A stretch of 64,000 bases of DNA from Flavobacteriales bacterium (GCA_020635395.1 JACJZV010000001.1:372001-436000); one strand, 5' to 3'. Shown: positions 55,172 through 64,000, counted from the first letter of the stretch. Notes: a model not told the origin generated them from the sequence alone. Numbers and translations are program-made.

Positions 55172-56271
55172 TTCAGTTCGAAGCTCAAAACCCCCTTTTC
55201 GCAACCATTAACCAAAATGGACAATTTCTGAATTCCTGAATAGAAAACTCGTGTGGTTATTGCCCGAAAGGAGTGTTTTTTTGTAATGGTTACAAACTGG
55301 TTGGGTAGATAATTTTTCTCACTGATTTTGAATATTTTTTTGCCGTATTCTCCACTTTTCAGAAGGTAATAGATAGCATATTCCACTCGAATGAGTTGTT
55401 TTTCTTTCTCCAAATTGGTTAATGAAAACTCAAAATGGAGGTTGTTTCCAATGCCAACTTCTGGAGTAAGTATCTTGAAATCAGAGACCTTGGTATTAAT
55501 GGTAGATGAAAGGCCGAACAATTTCAACGCCCTTGCATCGCCTTTTTTTAGCAGAGTTCTGCAGGCGTGTTTTAGCAGAGTGTCGGTGTACTTCGTTTTT
55601 CCAAACCAATTTTTGGCAATTTTTAAAGTAATTTCCGGGTGGTCTTTGGCAATATCATTGAGGTTGTTGGCCACACTTCTTCTTACATATTCCGATGGGT
55701 CGTTTTTTAGGTTTTCCAAAATGGGTAAAATGGGCTTTGGGTCTGTTTTAAATAATGTCAAAGCCATTCCCCATGGTAGCCTGGGTCTGCACCCCTCGCT
55801 GGCCAACCGCCTTACATGTTCATTTTTATGTTTGCTCCACTGGGTCATGGACGTAACCATTTGGTTCGGATAGTTGGCTATAAATGGTCTCACGGCAAAC
55901 TCACACGTAACAAATGTGGTCAGTTCTTCAAATATTTTTATTGATTTTTCAGGAAAAAGAAGTCCATTTTTTTCTATCCATTCGGGCAAAAATAAAAATT
56001 CAATTCCTTGAAAATCAAATGGTTTTGATTTCAGTTTTGCTGATAAGTCTAAAATAATTTTGCACGCTTGGTCAAAATTTTGAGGCAAATAAGTGTGCAA
56101 CACCGAAGTAGTATGTTTTTGCCGCTCTTTAAGTTCTTTTTCAAACCAGTCTTCACAAAAAATGGATTGCACAAATTTCTTTTTATCAAAAGGTTGAATG
56201 AACTCTTTTAAAATATCGGCAAAAGAATCGAAGAAATCGGGAGAGTATAAATCTTTTAAGGGTGTGGCCAA
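55168..56271 (-). CDS. alkC: DNA alkylation repair protein, AlkC-like (HEAT repeats plus Ig-like domain)
   Basis: This is a 367-residue protein with helical HEAT-like repeats (about 1-260) and a beta-rich roughly 100-residue C-terminal domain (about 265-367). The motif NEHVRRLASEGCRPRLPW (about 150-167) is typical of AlkC-type glycosylases, which remove positively charged alkylated bases such as 3-methyladenine without base flipping. The C-terminal part matches the Ig-like domain of the longer AlkC form. Start codon is TTG 56271, two bases from the nadD stop; no Met occurs nearby. It is the last gene of an operon with nadD, gmk and yicC. Confidence 0.8.
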   Translation of the reverse strand: MATPLKDLYSPDFFDSFADILKEFIQPFDKKKFVQSIFCEDWFEKELKERQKHTTSVLHTYLPQNFDQACKIILDLSAKLKSKPFDFQGIEFLFLPEWIEKNGLLFPEKSIKIFEELTTFVTCEFAVRPFIANYPNQMVTSMTQWSKHKNEHVRRLASEGCRPRLPWGMALTLFKTDPKPILPILENLKNDPSEYVRRSVANNLNDIAKDHPEITLKIAKNWFGKTKYTDTLLKHACRTLLKKGDARALKLFGLSSTINTKVSDFKILTPEVGIGNNLHFEFSLTNLEKEKQLIRVEYAIYYLLKSGEYGKKIFKISEKNYLPNQFVTITKKHSFRAITTRVFYSGIQKLSILVNGCEKGVLSFELN

Positions 56272-56272
56272 C

Positions 56273-56842
56273 TTATTCTTTAAGATGCGTTTCGAGATAT
56301 TCTTCCACTTCTTTCGGAACCATAAACTTTATGCTGCGACCAATCCTCAAATAGCCTCTAATTTGGGTAGAAGAAATGTTTAGCATCGGGCCTTTTATCA
56401 TCCGAACTTTTTGATTTTTCGAGAAATCTCCACCAGCGTTGTTTTCGCGGTTATACACAATTAGCTCATATTCCAACAAAATGCGTTCGTGGTCTTTCCA
56501 CTTGTCAAAATGTTGCAAATTGTCGGAGCCCAAAATAAGGGCAAATTCGTCTTTAGGGTGCTTTTTGCCAAGGGCCAAAAGGGTATTGTAAGTATAGGAA
56601 GGTCGAGGCATTTGGAACTCAATGTCGCAAGCCTTAAATCTCGGTTGATCTTTAATGGATAGCTTCACCATTTCCAGTCGGTGATTTTCCGGATAGAGGT
56701 CTTTCATTGATTTTAAAGGGTTTTGCGGCGAAACCACAAACCAAATTTCATCCAACTTGGCCTGTTCCAAAATAAACTGACTCAAAATCAAATGACCTTG
56801 ATGTATGGGGTTGAAGGAACCAAAAAACAAGCCTATTCTCAT
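56273..56842 (-). CDS. nadD: Nicotinate-nucleotide adenylyltransferase
   Basis: Makes deamido-NAD from nicotinate mononucleotide and ATP in NAD synthesis. The 189-residue protein has GLFFGSFNPIHQGHL (4-18; nucleotidyltransferase motif with GxFxPxHxGH), a central ILGSDNL segment, and the C-terminal SSTQIRGYL. Length is normal for NadD. The ATG overlaps the gmk stop by four bases. Confidence 0.95.
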   Translation of the reverse strand: MRIGLFFGSFNPIHQGHLILSQFILEQAKLDEIWFVVSPQNPLKSMKDLYPENHRLEMVKLSIKDQPRFKACDIEFQMPRPSYTYNTLLALGKKHPKDEFALILGSDNLQHFDKWKDHERILLEYELIVYNRENNAGGDFSKNQKVRMIKGPMLNISSTQIRGYLRIGRSIKFMVPKEVEEYLETHLKE

Positions 56843-57411
56843 ACCGTTCTGATGTTCAAAAAATATTCTACCAAACTTTCTGCCTCTACAAGTGTGTGGG
56901 CTAAATTATTATTAATCAACACAATATCAAACTCTTTTTCAAATTTTAGTTCTTCTGTGGCTTTATTTATCCGTTGATTTAGTTCATTTTCCGCCTCGGT
57001 TTCGCGGGCTTTTAACCGATGGATTAGTTCTTCCACACTTGGTGGTCTTAAAAATATGGCCAATGCTTGATGGCCGTATTGATTCTTAATATTCATGCCA
57101 CCCACCACATCAACATCAAACATTACGGTTTTTCCCTCAGCCCAAATACGCTCTACTTCTGATTTAAGTGTGCCATAATACAATCCTGGATAAACCTGCT
57201 CATGCTCTAAAAACTCTTGGTTTTCCAGCTTTTTTTCAAACTCTTCAGGTGTAAGAAAATAATAGTCTTTGCCATCCACCTCATTGGGTCTTTTTTTACG
57301 GGTGGTGGCAGATATGCTAAAAGCAAGTTTTTTGTTTACCTCAAGCAAATGCCGCACAACCGTTGTTTTGCCAGAGCCGGAAGGGGCAGAAAATATTATT
57401 AACTTGCTCAT
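56839..57411 (-). CDS. gmk: Guanylate kinase
   Basis: Phosphorylates GMP to GDP. The 190-residue protein has P-loop FSAPSGSGKTTV (7-18), GMP-binding ISATTRKKRPNEVDGKDYYFL, a central DVDVVGGMNIK, and IFLRPPSVEEL. ATGA overlaps couple it to nadD downstream, and its start overlaps the yicC stop. Confidence 0.97.
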   Translation of the reverse strand: MSKLIIFSAPSGSGKTTVVRHLLEVNKKLAFSISATTRKKRPNEVDGKDYYFLTPEEFEKKLENQEFLEHEQVYPGLYYGTLKSEVERIWAEGKTVMFDVDVVGGMNIKNQYGHQALAIFLRPPSVEELIHRLKARETEAENELNQRINKATEELKFEKEFDIVLINNNLAHTLVEAESLVEYFLNIRTV

Positions 57412-58280
57412 TATAAAATATTTAGGCTTTGTTCTTTTATCTTTTCTAATTCTTCCTTCATCACAATAACAATTTCTTGAATGGGGGCAAAATTGGCTTT
57501 GCTACCCAGCGTGTTTATTTCCCGCCCCATTTCTTGCGATATAAAACCCAGTTTTTTGCCGCTGGGTTCTTTTTTTAGGGCATTGGCAAAATGCTGGCAA
57601 TGTGCCATCAATCTTGATTTTTCTTCTGCAATATCAATTTTTTCAAGGTAATAAATCAGTTCTTGTTCAAATCGGTTTTGGTCAAATGCTGTATTCGATT
57701 TTATTTCTTCGAGGTTTGAAATAAGTTTTGATTTTACCTGTTCTATCCGTTCGGCTTCCAGCGGTTCTATTTTGGGTAATAGATTGATAATGTTGTTGTT
57801 GTATTCGTTTAATACCTCTGCAATTTCCTTACCTTCTGTTAGTCGAAAATCGTCAAAACGGTCAAACGCCTGTTCCATGGTCAATACCAAATCGTCCCAG
57901 TCGCTATCATCCAGAGTTCCATCTTCACTTTTCATCACGTCGGGCAGCAACAATACGGTTCGCAACGCATCGCCATCGTTTGTTTTTAGTTCGTCGGCCA
58001 GGGATTTTATTTGCGAAAAATAATGAATGGCCAAGGGTTTATTCAGTTTCATAGAGTCAGAAACGTCAATGGCTTCCATGGTAACAATGCACAAAACCGA
58101 ACCTCTGACAAGTTTTTGAGAAAGTAGTTTTCGCAACACCACTTCTTTTTCGCCCAATATTTTTGGAGCTCTTAAATTGAGTTCTAAAAACTTGCCATTC
58201 AAAGACTTAATTTCAACTTTGATGTTAAATTTATGGTTCATTTTTTCGGCAATACCATAGCCGGTCATCGAACGTATCAT
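57411..58280 (-). CDS. yicC: YicC family endoribonuclease-type protein
   Basis: This is a 289-residue protein of the YicC/YloC family. The N-terminus starts MIRSMTGYGIAE, the domain boundary is normal, and the C-terminal DUF1732 region ends with GREINTLGSKANF and LEKIKEQSLNIL, family hallmarks. YicC/YloC members are endoribonucleases linked to stress and small-RNA turnover. The gene overlaps the EamA transporter gene by four bases and precedes gmk by direct abutment, the common gmk-yicC order. Confidence 0.93.
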   Translation of the reverse strand: MIRSMTGYGIAEKMNHKFNIKVEIKSLNGKFLELNLRAPKILGEKEVVLRKLLSQKLVRGSVLCIVTMEAIDVSDSMKLNKPLAIHYFSQIKSLADELKTNDGDALRTVLLLPDVMKSEDGTLDDSDWDDLVLTMEQAFDRFDDFRLTEGKEIAEVLNEYNNNIINLLPKIEPLEAERIEQVKSKLISNLEEIKSNTAFDQNRFEQELIYYLEKIDIAEEKSRLMAHCQHFANALKKEPSGKKLGFISQEMGREINTLGSKANFAPIQEIVIVMKEELEKIKEQSLNIL

Positions 58281-59167
58281 GCTTGTTTCTTATTAAAACT
58301 CACCAAATAAACTCCTGTAAAAATTACCCCAGCAAAAATAATCTTTTCTAACGAAAGTGATTGATTTACAGTATTTACGGCAACAAAAATTGCCACAACC
58401 GGTTGCAAATAAATATAACTCGAAACCAACGCCGGAGTAGCACGCTGCACAGCCCAAGCATTCAACAGATAGGCTACAAATGTGGTTAATATTGCAACGT
58501 AACCAATTGAAATCCAAATAGAAGAGGGAAAATTCGAGTAGTCTGCACTCACAATATCGGCAAGTCCAAATGGTAGAGCTAAAAAGAAGCCAAAAACAAA
58601 TAAATGCCTGATGACGAAAAGAGTTGAATATTTTTCGAGCAATCGGGTTACATAAACAAGATACATGGCAAAACTGATGGCGTTTAGGGTAACCATTATG
58701 TCTCCTTTTACCGTTTCGCCGCCAAATTGGAATTTGGTGCCACCTATAAGTAATATCGCTCCGGCAGCCGCGATAAGTATGCCCGCCACCTGCTGTTTTG
58801 AAACAGGTTTTTTGTATAAAAAAAAGGAGAAAATCAACACAAAAATGGGGGCATTTTGCATCAAAACCGATGCGTTTATTTCGGTGGTATGTGCCAAGCC
58901 ATTGAAAAATAACAGCATATTGCCCGCCACGCCAAATGTGGCTGCAATCAATAGTTGTCCATAGTCTTTTTTAGATTGAATTTTTTCTTTTTTACGGCTA
59001 AAAATAGCCACCACATTAAAGAGCAGAGCAGCCACCCCAATTCGGATAAGTACAAAGCCGGAAGCCCCCAAATATTGGGGCATAACCCCTTTGGCCACCG
59101 TATAATTGACCCCGTAAATAACGGCTACGGCAAACAAGGCTAAATGCACCGCGAGGCTTTTATTCAT
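58277..59167 (-). CDS. EamA/DMT family transporter
   Basis: This is a 296-residue drug/metabolite transporter with ten hydrophobic helices in two EamA halves (GVNYTVAKGVMPQ in helix 1 region, FNGLAHTTEINASVLMQNAPIFV at the end of the first half). Substrates are unknown. It is first gene of the operon with yicC, gmk, nadD and alkC, with a four-base overlap to yicC. Confidence 0.88.
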   Translation of the reverse strand: MNKSLAVHLALFAVAVIYGVNYTVAKGVMPQYLGASGFVLIRIGVAALLFNVVAIFSRKKEKIQSKKDYGQLLIAATFGVAGNMLLFFNGLAHTTEINASVLMQNAPIFVLIFSFFLYKKPVSKQQVAGILIAAAGAILLIGGTKFQFGGETVKGDIMVTLNAISFAMYLVYVTRLLEKYSTLFVIRHLFVFGFFLALPFGLADIVSADYSNFPSSIWISIGYVAILTTFVAYLLNAWAVQRATPALVSSYIYLQPVVAIFVAVNTVNQSLSLEKIIFAGVIFTGVYLVSFNKKQA

Positions 59168-59346
59168 GGGGCAATATTAGTTGCTTTGCTGCTTACATGT
59201 CGCGAAAATTAGTTCATTTTAACCTTTCTTATTTATCCATAATTCGTTTCGCCTAATGAAACTTAATTTTCTCTCCGGCGAACTCGTCTTAATGGTATGA
59301 AAAAAGATTGTTTACTCCGCACACCACAAACCACTATTTTCGCCGG

Positions 59347-59943
59347 ATGTTTTGGGAAGAAATCAGCATTTTTTTGACAAGTAGCAGTGCCGAATGGACA
59401 GCCTTGGTGCTGAACTTGTTGTTTGTGGTGCTGTTGATTTTTGAACGAATTGAGGCTTGGTTTTTTGGTGTAATGGCCTCACTGTTAAGTGTTTTTATTT
59501 TTATTGAAGCAAAACTTAACTCGGAGGCCTTGCTGTATTCGGTTTATGTAATTCTTGGTATTTACGCATGGCTCACTTGGAAAACGAACAGCAAAAAACA
59601 ACCCATGCCCATAAAAAAAATTACCCCAAAACTGCTTTTAACCACTTTTGGTATTGGGCTATCAGTATGGCTTTTTTTGGGATGGTTCACAAGTCATTAC
59701 ACCAACAGCGAGCTGCCGTGGGCCGATGCTTTTAGCACATCGTTTGCCTTTGTGGCCACCTATTTAGAGGCAAGAAAAATTTTAGAGTCGTGGCTATGGT
59801 GGGTGGTGTTAAACATTTTTAGCGTATGGCTTTATACCCAACGAGATTTAACCATTATGGCGTGGATGATGGCAGGCTTTGCAGTTTTTAGTATTGTTGG
59901 TTTTATCGCTTGGCAACGAAAATTGACTACTCAGACGGGTTGA
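59347..59943 (+). CDS. pnuC: Nicotinamide riboside transporter (PnuC family)
   Basis: This is a 198-residue membrane protein with seven hydrophobic helices and the PnuC pattern: AWFFGVMASLLSVFIF, AWLTWKTNSK, and a closing WVVLNIFSVWLYTQRDL with the conserved Trp/Asn. PnuC imports nicotinamide riboside for NAD synthesis. An upstream in-frame TTG (59308) would add 13 residues; ATG 59347 is preferred, with a -7-like TATTTTCG four bases before it. The end overlaps the convergent gene by 17 bases. It is 0.2 kb from the nadD-containing operon. Confidence 0.85.
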   Translation: MFWEEISIFLTSSSAEWTALVLNLLFVVLLIFERIEAWFFGVMASLLSVFIFIEAKLNSEALLYSVYVILGIYAWLTWKTNSKKQPMPIKKITPKLLLTTFGIGLSVWLFLGWFTSHYTNSELPWADAFSTSFAFVATYLEARKILESWLWWVVLNIFSVWLYTQRDLTIMAWMMAGFAVFSIVGFIAWQRKLTTQTG

Positions 59944-61105
59944 TGTATTTACTTTCGTAATATACTGAATAAAAGACTGTTGATGCAATCATTACCAAAC
60001 TAACCAATAGCATAAGCGTTTTTTCTTTGATATGGTCAAAGTCGATAAAAGCCATAACCAAAAGTGGAGCAAGCAAATGAATGCTGATAGACAAACCCCG
60101 CCGAATACTTTTATTTATCCTTTGGCTGAAGGATAACCGAATCATAACCACCAGCACCAGAAGAATGATAAACCTAAACATAAACAAAAAGTTGCCATCC
60201 AGCTTAAATAGAAGAACCAATGACCCCATAGTAACTCCAACCACTGTAGGAGCTAAAGCCGCAAACAGTAAAGCCCAGCCAAAATCGGCAGCAGAGGTGC
60301 TGCAAACAACCAAAAGCAACATAGCCAGAGCCGTGGCCAATATTAAAAAAATAAGAAACATTTCGGCGGATCGGTAATGGAATATGCCATTTCTACCCTG
60401 AAAATCGGTGCAAAGCGAAAAATTGATTCGAATTTTTGAGTAGTTATCTACAAGATAATATTTATCATCGAAAGGCATTTTATTCAAATGATTTAGCAGC
60501 TCCTCTTTGCTTGGTTTGGTTTTTTTATCCCAATATTTGAGCATGAGCGGTGCCAATTTGATTAATTTAGTTCGAATATTGCTATCATATTCGGTATTTG
60601 TCCGACCCAATTCACTTCCTTCAGCATCTTGATTCAACCTGTTATTTTCGTAAATGTAAGGATAAAAATCGTTGTAATGCTCATAAAATATTGAATCATC
60701 CATAATTAGCTGTTCTTCACTTTTCTCTACTACATAAAATCTGTAGCCCATATTGTGGGCAAAAAACAAATATTCCAAACTCAAAAAAAACAGAATAAAA
60801 AAGAGGAAAAAGCCCAATCGGCTATTTGCCGGAAGTTTTATATGCACCCGCTTGTTGTTGAACTTTATTTGACGCACCACATAAAGTATGGCAAGCATTA
60901 TACAAACCAGAGAAATGGGGAGTACTAATGGGGTGTACATCAGTTCCCAAGCATTTCTCTGGTATAGTTCTAAATCGAAGGTAAAAAAGCCGACCAGCAT
61001 AAAAATGGAATAAAGTATCACCAAAACCGGAACATAAATATGAATTCCAAGCACCCAAAATCGGGGGAATTTTGTGATAAAATATTGGTCGTATTTTTTA
61101 AACAT
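59927..61105 (-). CDS. ABC exporter-associated membrane protein (paralog A)
   Basis: This is a 392-residue protein with two helices near the N-terminus, one more near residue 95, a roughly 130-residue extracytoplasmic loop (about 120-255), and about five closing helices; it ends KYINPSE. It shares marked segments with the next upstream protein: a VLGIHIY/VLGVHIF motif, VVRQIKFNNKRVHIKLP, and the KYINPS end. It lies two bases after that gene and ahead of none. The family is not known to me; the context, with an ABC ATPase gene in the same transcript, suggests a permease subunit. Confidence 0.72.
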   Translation of the reverse strand: MFKKYDQYFITKFPRFWVLGIHIYVPVLVILYSIFMLVGFFTFDLELYQRNAWELMYTPLVLPISLVCIMLAILYVVRQIKFNNKRVHIKLPANSRLGFFLFFILFFLSLEYLFFAHNMGYRFYVVEKSEEQLIMDDSIFYEHYNDFYPYIYENNRLNQDAEGSELGRTNTEYDSNIRTKLIKLAPLMLKYWDKKTKPSKEELLNHLNKMPFDDKYYLVDNYSKIRINFSLCTDFQGRNGIFHYRSAEMFLIFLILATALAMLLLVVCSTSAADFGWALLFAALAPTVVGVTMGSLVLLFKLDGNFLFMFRFIILLVLVVMIRLSFSQRINKSIRRGLSISIHLLAPLLVMAFIDFDHIKEKTLMLLVSLVMIASTVFYSVYYESKYINPSE

Positions 61106-61107
61106 TT

Positions 61108-62493
61108 TTAAGATGGATTGATGTATTTCCGTCTATAATACCTTCCAAAAATATATGTGGTAGCAAAAACACTCATCACAAAAAATGCCCATGCCAGCCA
61201 CTCAAATGTGGGTTTATCTATGGCATAATGACAATTGCAATTCCAATCTTGATGCAGCCAGCAGCAGTTTATAAGTTCTTCAAAAAGAAAAACATAAGAA
61301 ATCAAAACAATGGGAATGAAAATGTGCAATGCAATGGCAAATGCCCGTTTTACTGCCACTTTTCTTTTACTAAAAAATGCAAAATAAATTGCGTTTAGAA
61401 GCAGAACTGACATGATGGCGATAACATAGATTTCAGTTTTGTGTTTGAAATACGGCGTAGTACTTTCTAATGTGCCGAGCAAAATGCCAAAAACGGTAGG
61501 ATGCAAGGTAGCCACCAACATACCCCATCCAAAATGGGCAAAATCGGTGTGGCAAACAATAAACAAGAGTGCAGAAATGGCCAATGCCAAAAACAGATAA
61601 AACTGCCAAAATTCAATTTCTGCCACCCAAAACAACCCCGATTTTTCGTAAAAATGGTCATAAAATTCCATTTGATTTTCGAACCTAAAATGGTTTTTAA
61701 AATGGTTGTAGGCCGTGTCCACATCGTCTTGATATTTTACATGTTTTTTGGCGGCTACGTTTTTACGCAAAATCTCGTGTGGGTCGGTCAGTTTTATATC
61801 TCCCTCATATTTGCCGGAAGCGGCCATAAAATCTCGCATCTCTTCATAGACCTGATTTAGTGGAATGGTATCAAAACTGTTGTACCGGTAATTTATTTTA
61901 TCTTGCAATGAAGAACTCGGATATATCGGGAAATCCCGCCGAAAAATGAGACTGTCTTTGGTTTCGTTCAAATAATACTGCTCATAATAAGTGTAGTATT
62001 TGTCCTCTATCTCTGCGGTTTGCATCAAATAAAAATGCGTGTAGCCATTTACCAACGCTTCGATATCTTTCTCAAACTCGGTTGTTTTTAAGGTGTTTTT
62101 AGCTTTTAGATAGCCCGCCACGTTAGCCACAAATGGCAAAGCGGAAATGGCAAAAAGCGTAATGAAAAAATAAACGAACGTAAAGAACGATTTAGAGTAG
62201 GGCAGTTTTAAATGTACCCTCTTTGTGTTGAACTTTATTTGTCTGATAATAAATAAAATAAACAGCAAAATGGCAGGCAAAATTAGAATTTGGTTGATGT
62301 TGGAGAAAAATCCTCGATAACTCGACCAATCAGGCAATGGGTTGAGTGGATAAAGCCAAGTGGCCACAAACAACAGCAAGCCCAAAACCAATATTAGGGG
62401 CCAAAAAATGTGCACACCCAGCACCCAACCCAACGGATTTGTTCTGATAAACCGTTGGTTTATTTTCTCGAAATAGTGTCTTAGCTGTTTCAT
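61108..62493 (-). CDS. ABC exporter-associated membrane protein (paralog B)
   Basis: This is a 461-residue protein, a diverged paralog of the downstream 59927 gene (VLGVHIFWP near the start, IIRQIKFNTKRVHLKLPYSK, and RRKYINPS at the end). Its extracytoplasmic loop is longer (about 130-290). The ATG overlaps the stop codon of the ABC ATPase by four bases, so the ATPase and this protein are translated together. Together the two paralogs could form the membrane half of a transporter. Confidence 0.72.
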   Translation of the reverse strand: MKQLRHYFEKINQRFIRTNPLGWVLGVHIFWPLILVLGLLLFVATWLYPLNPLPDWSSYRGFFSNINQILILPAILLFILFIIRQIKFNTKRVHLKLPYSKSFFTFVYFFITLFAISALPFVANVAGYLKAKNTLKTTEFEKDIEALVNGYTHFYLMQTAEIEDKYYTYYEQYYLNETKDSLIFRRDFPIYPSSSLQDKINYRYNSFDTIPLNQVYEEMRDFMAASGKYEGDIKLTDPHEILRKNVAAKKHVKYQDDVDTAYNHFKNHFRFENQMEFYDHFYEKSGLFWVAEIEFWQFYLFLALAISALLFIVCHTDFAHFGWGMLVATLHPTVFGILLGTLESTTPYFKHKTEIYVIAIMSVLLLNAIYFAFFSKRKVAVKRAFAIALHIFIPIVLISYVFLFEELINCCWLHQDWNCNCHYAIDKPTFEWLAWAFFVMSVFATTYIFGRYYRRKYINPS

Positions 62494-63416
62494 TGGTTAA
62501 AAAGTCTTTTGGTTGATTTACTGATGTTTCTAAAATACTTGATGATAAAACCATGTTTTATGGCCGATGTCAAAAAGTCGTTTGATGCTTTTTCCGTGTT
62601 TTCATCGGGTTTGTCAATCATTACCTGTATATATTCTCCGGTTTGTTTGTATTCCCAGGTTTGGTGGGTTACATATTTTAAGAAATCCTCCAATTGCTCA
62701 TGGTTTACCTGTAGTTCAAAAACCAATTTTTCATTTTCTGATTCAAGATTTGTTATAGAGCCACTAAAAACAGCCTGCCCTTTTCTCAAAAAAATCATTT
62801 GGTCGCTTACAGTTTCAATTTCGTGCAATTGCTGACTGCTCAATATCACAGCCGTTTGATAGTCTTTGTTTTTAAGAATATTCTTTAAATCGCTCAAAAA
62901 CTTTTGCTGCGTGTTTATGTCAAGGTTGGCCAAAGGCTCGTCAAGCACCAACAATTTTGGCTTCCCAATCAGCATTCGAGCCAGTTCAAATCGCAAACGG
63001 TATCCGGTAGAAATTTCTGTCCATTTTAGGTGTTTATAGTCCATCAACCCTAAAAATTCCAATATCTCATCCAAATAAGTATCAATTTCGGTTGGAGCTA
63101 TTCCATCTAAAGCGGCTTTAAGCTGCAAATTTTGAATAAGGCTACCAAACCATCTGGGTATGCGTTGTGGTATAAAAGCAATCTGCGATTTCAGCTCCAT
63201 CCAGTTGCTATTGCCCGTGGCATTGCTGCCAAAATAGGAATATTGCCCATCCGCAAGCAATTCGCCTGCAATAATATTGAGCAGGGTAGTTTTTCCGTTG
63301 CCGTTTTCGCCCACAACGCCAACAATGCTGCCTTCGGGCAACTCTATTTTCGGAACGCTCAGATTAAAATTTGACCGAGGAAATGTTTTAGAAATATTCG
63401 AAGCACTAAAAATCAT
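62490..63416 (-). CDS. ABC transporter ATP-binding protein
   Basis: This is a 308-residue ABC ATPase with Walker A GENGNGKTT (36-44), a signature-like STGYRLRFELARM in place of canonical LSGGQ, Walker B LLVLDEPLANLD and the H-loop equivalent. Its C-terminal roughly 90-residue extension is like those of export-type ATPases. It heads the transcript with two paralogous membrane proteins (four-base overlap, then two bases). The substrate is unknown. Confidence 0.9.
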   Translation of the reverse strand: MIFSASNISKTFPRSNFNLSVPKIELPEGSIVGVVGENGNGKTTLLNIIAGELLADGQYSYFGSNATGNSNWMELKSQIAFIPQRIPRWFGSLIQNLQLKAALDGIAPTEIDTYLDEILEFLGLMDYKHLKWTEISTGYRLRFELARMLIGKPKLLVLDEPLANLDINTQQKFLSDLKNILKNKDYQTAVILSSQQLHEIETVSDQMIFLRKGQAVFSGSITNLESENEKLVFELQVNHEQLEDFLKYVTHQTWEYKQTGEYIQVMIDKPDENTEKASNDFLTSAIKHGFIIKYFRNISKSTKRLFNQ

Positions 63417-63500
63417 AGTTTGAACAAAATAATTGCCTCGAATTTAAACGGATTTGGCTTTTGATATGCCAAATCCATACGAAAAGAAGGTTTTTTCTGA

Positions 63501-64000
63501 CTAAACAGTCATTATTTCTTTTTCTTTAACCACTAAAATAGCGTCGATTTTTTCAGTAAAGGCATCGGTAAGCTTCTGAACTTCGGCTTCTCCATCTTTT
63601 GCCATGTCTTCAGAAAGGCCGTTGTTTTTTAGTTTTTTGATGCTTTCGTTGCTATCTCTTCTGATATTGCGTAGGCTAACCTTGCCATTTTCGGCTTCTT
63701 TTTTGGCATTTTTTACCAAATCTTTTCTTCTTTCTTCTGTAAGTGGAGGAATATTAATAATGATAATTTGTCCATCATTTTGAGGGTTGTAGCCTAAATT
63801 GCTGTTTATAATGCTACGCTCAATGTCATGCAAAAGGTTTTTTTCCCAGGGTTGCACCACAATGGTTCGTGCATCAGGAGTATTCACGTTTGATACTTGA
63901 CTCAGCGGTACATGTGAGCCATAATATTCAACCATTACCCCATCAAGCATAGAAGGAGAGGCTTTTCCGGCTCTAAGTTTAACCAATTCTTTATTCAGGT
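63501..64000 (-). CDS. frr: Ribosome recycling factor (partial, N-terminus outside window)
   Basis: Splits post-termination ribosomes. About 166 of the usual 185 residues are visible. The first roughly 20 are cut off by the right edge; reading the frame to 64000 gives LNKELVKLRAGKASP, the family's early motif. Further motifs are VNTPDARTIVVQPWEK, NDGQIIIINIPPLTEERRKDLVK and the KDGEAEVQKLTD end region. A TTG inside LNKEL is not the real start. It lies 84 bases upstream of the ABC transporter genes on the same strand. Confidence 0.95.
   Translation of the reverse strand, partial: LNKELVKLRAGKASPSMLDGVMVEYYGSHVPLSQVSNVNTPDARTIVVQPWEKNLLHDIERSIINSNLGYNPQNDGQIIIINIPPLTEERRKDLVKNAKKEAENGKVSLRNIRRDSNESIKKLKNNGLSEDMAKDGEAEVQKLTDAFTEKIDAILVVKEKEIMTV

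Overview
The window comes from a low-GC member of the Bacteroidota. Supporting features are two proteins with type IX secretion (T9SS) C-terminal sorting domains, gldA-gldF-gldG, a Rho factor with a long low-complexity N-terminal extension, 7TMR-DISM sensor kinases, a hybrid kinase ending in an AraC-type DNA-binding domain, an ECF sigma/anti-sigma pair, and promoter -7 boxes of the TAnnTTTG type a few bases upstream of start codons. I can support about 58 protein genes, two of them cut by the window edges. I see no rRNA, tRNA, CRISPR array, insertion sequence or phage gene. The genus cannot be fixed from the sequence.

Layout. 1-1.4 kb: yceD-like gene (partial) and pdxA. 1.5-8.9 kb: a compact signalling locus, with a lone receiver protein divergent from an overlapping run of ThiF-nitroreductase fusion, GNAT-like acyltransferase, 7TM histidine kinase, receiver plus degenerate kinase, and CheY-like receiver. 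8.9-17.1 kb: flippase-like membrane protein, isocitrate dehydrogenase, PpiD-like foldase, BNR-repeat protein and rho, all on the minus strand. 17.3-20.8 kb: tyrS and flavoenzymes. 20.9-27.8 kb: a large T9SS cargo protein, then gldA-gldF-gldG and a small membrane protein. 27.9-33.3 kb: lipoproteins, the sigma/anti-sigma pair, a DUF1801 protein and several palindromic repeats.

33.4-46.1 kb is a region rich in cyclic-nucleotide signalling genes. It has three class III nucleotidyl cyclases with adenylate-type specificity residues, the decayed 3' end of a fourth, a one-component/two-component hybrid regulator facing a T9SS gene across paired 21-bp-spaced repeats, and an operon of YitT-like protein, HD phosphohydrolase and a patatin phospholipase with its own cyclic-nucleotide-binding domain. 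A cAMP synthesis-to-effector circuit is a reasonable inference, but it is not shown.

46.3-55.2 kb is a mostly housekeeping run on the plus strand: mutL, two rhomboid proteases, an EEP-family hydrolase, an O-methyltransferase, two cyclophilins, pgk and a beta-barrel-like protein. 55.2-59.2 kb is a tightly overlapping minus-strand operon (EamA transporter, yicC, gmk, nadD, alkC-like). 59.3-64 kb holds pnuC, an ABC exporter with two paralogous membrane proteins, and the 3' part of frr.

The best candidates for undescribed biology are the 2-8.9 kb enzyme/phosphorelay locus, the cyclase/patatin neighbourhood with its gene relic, and the paired operator-like repeats at 39.7-40.0 kb.
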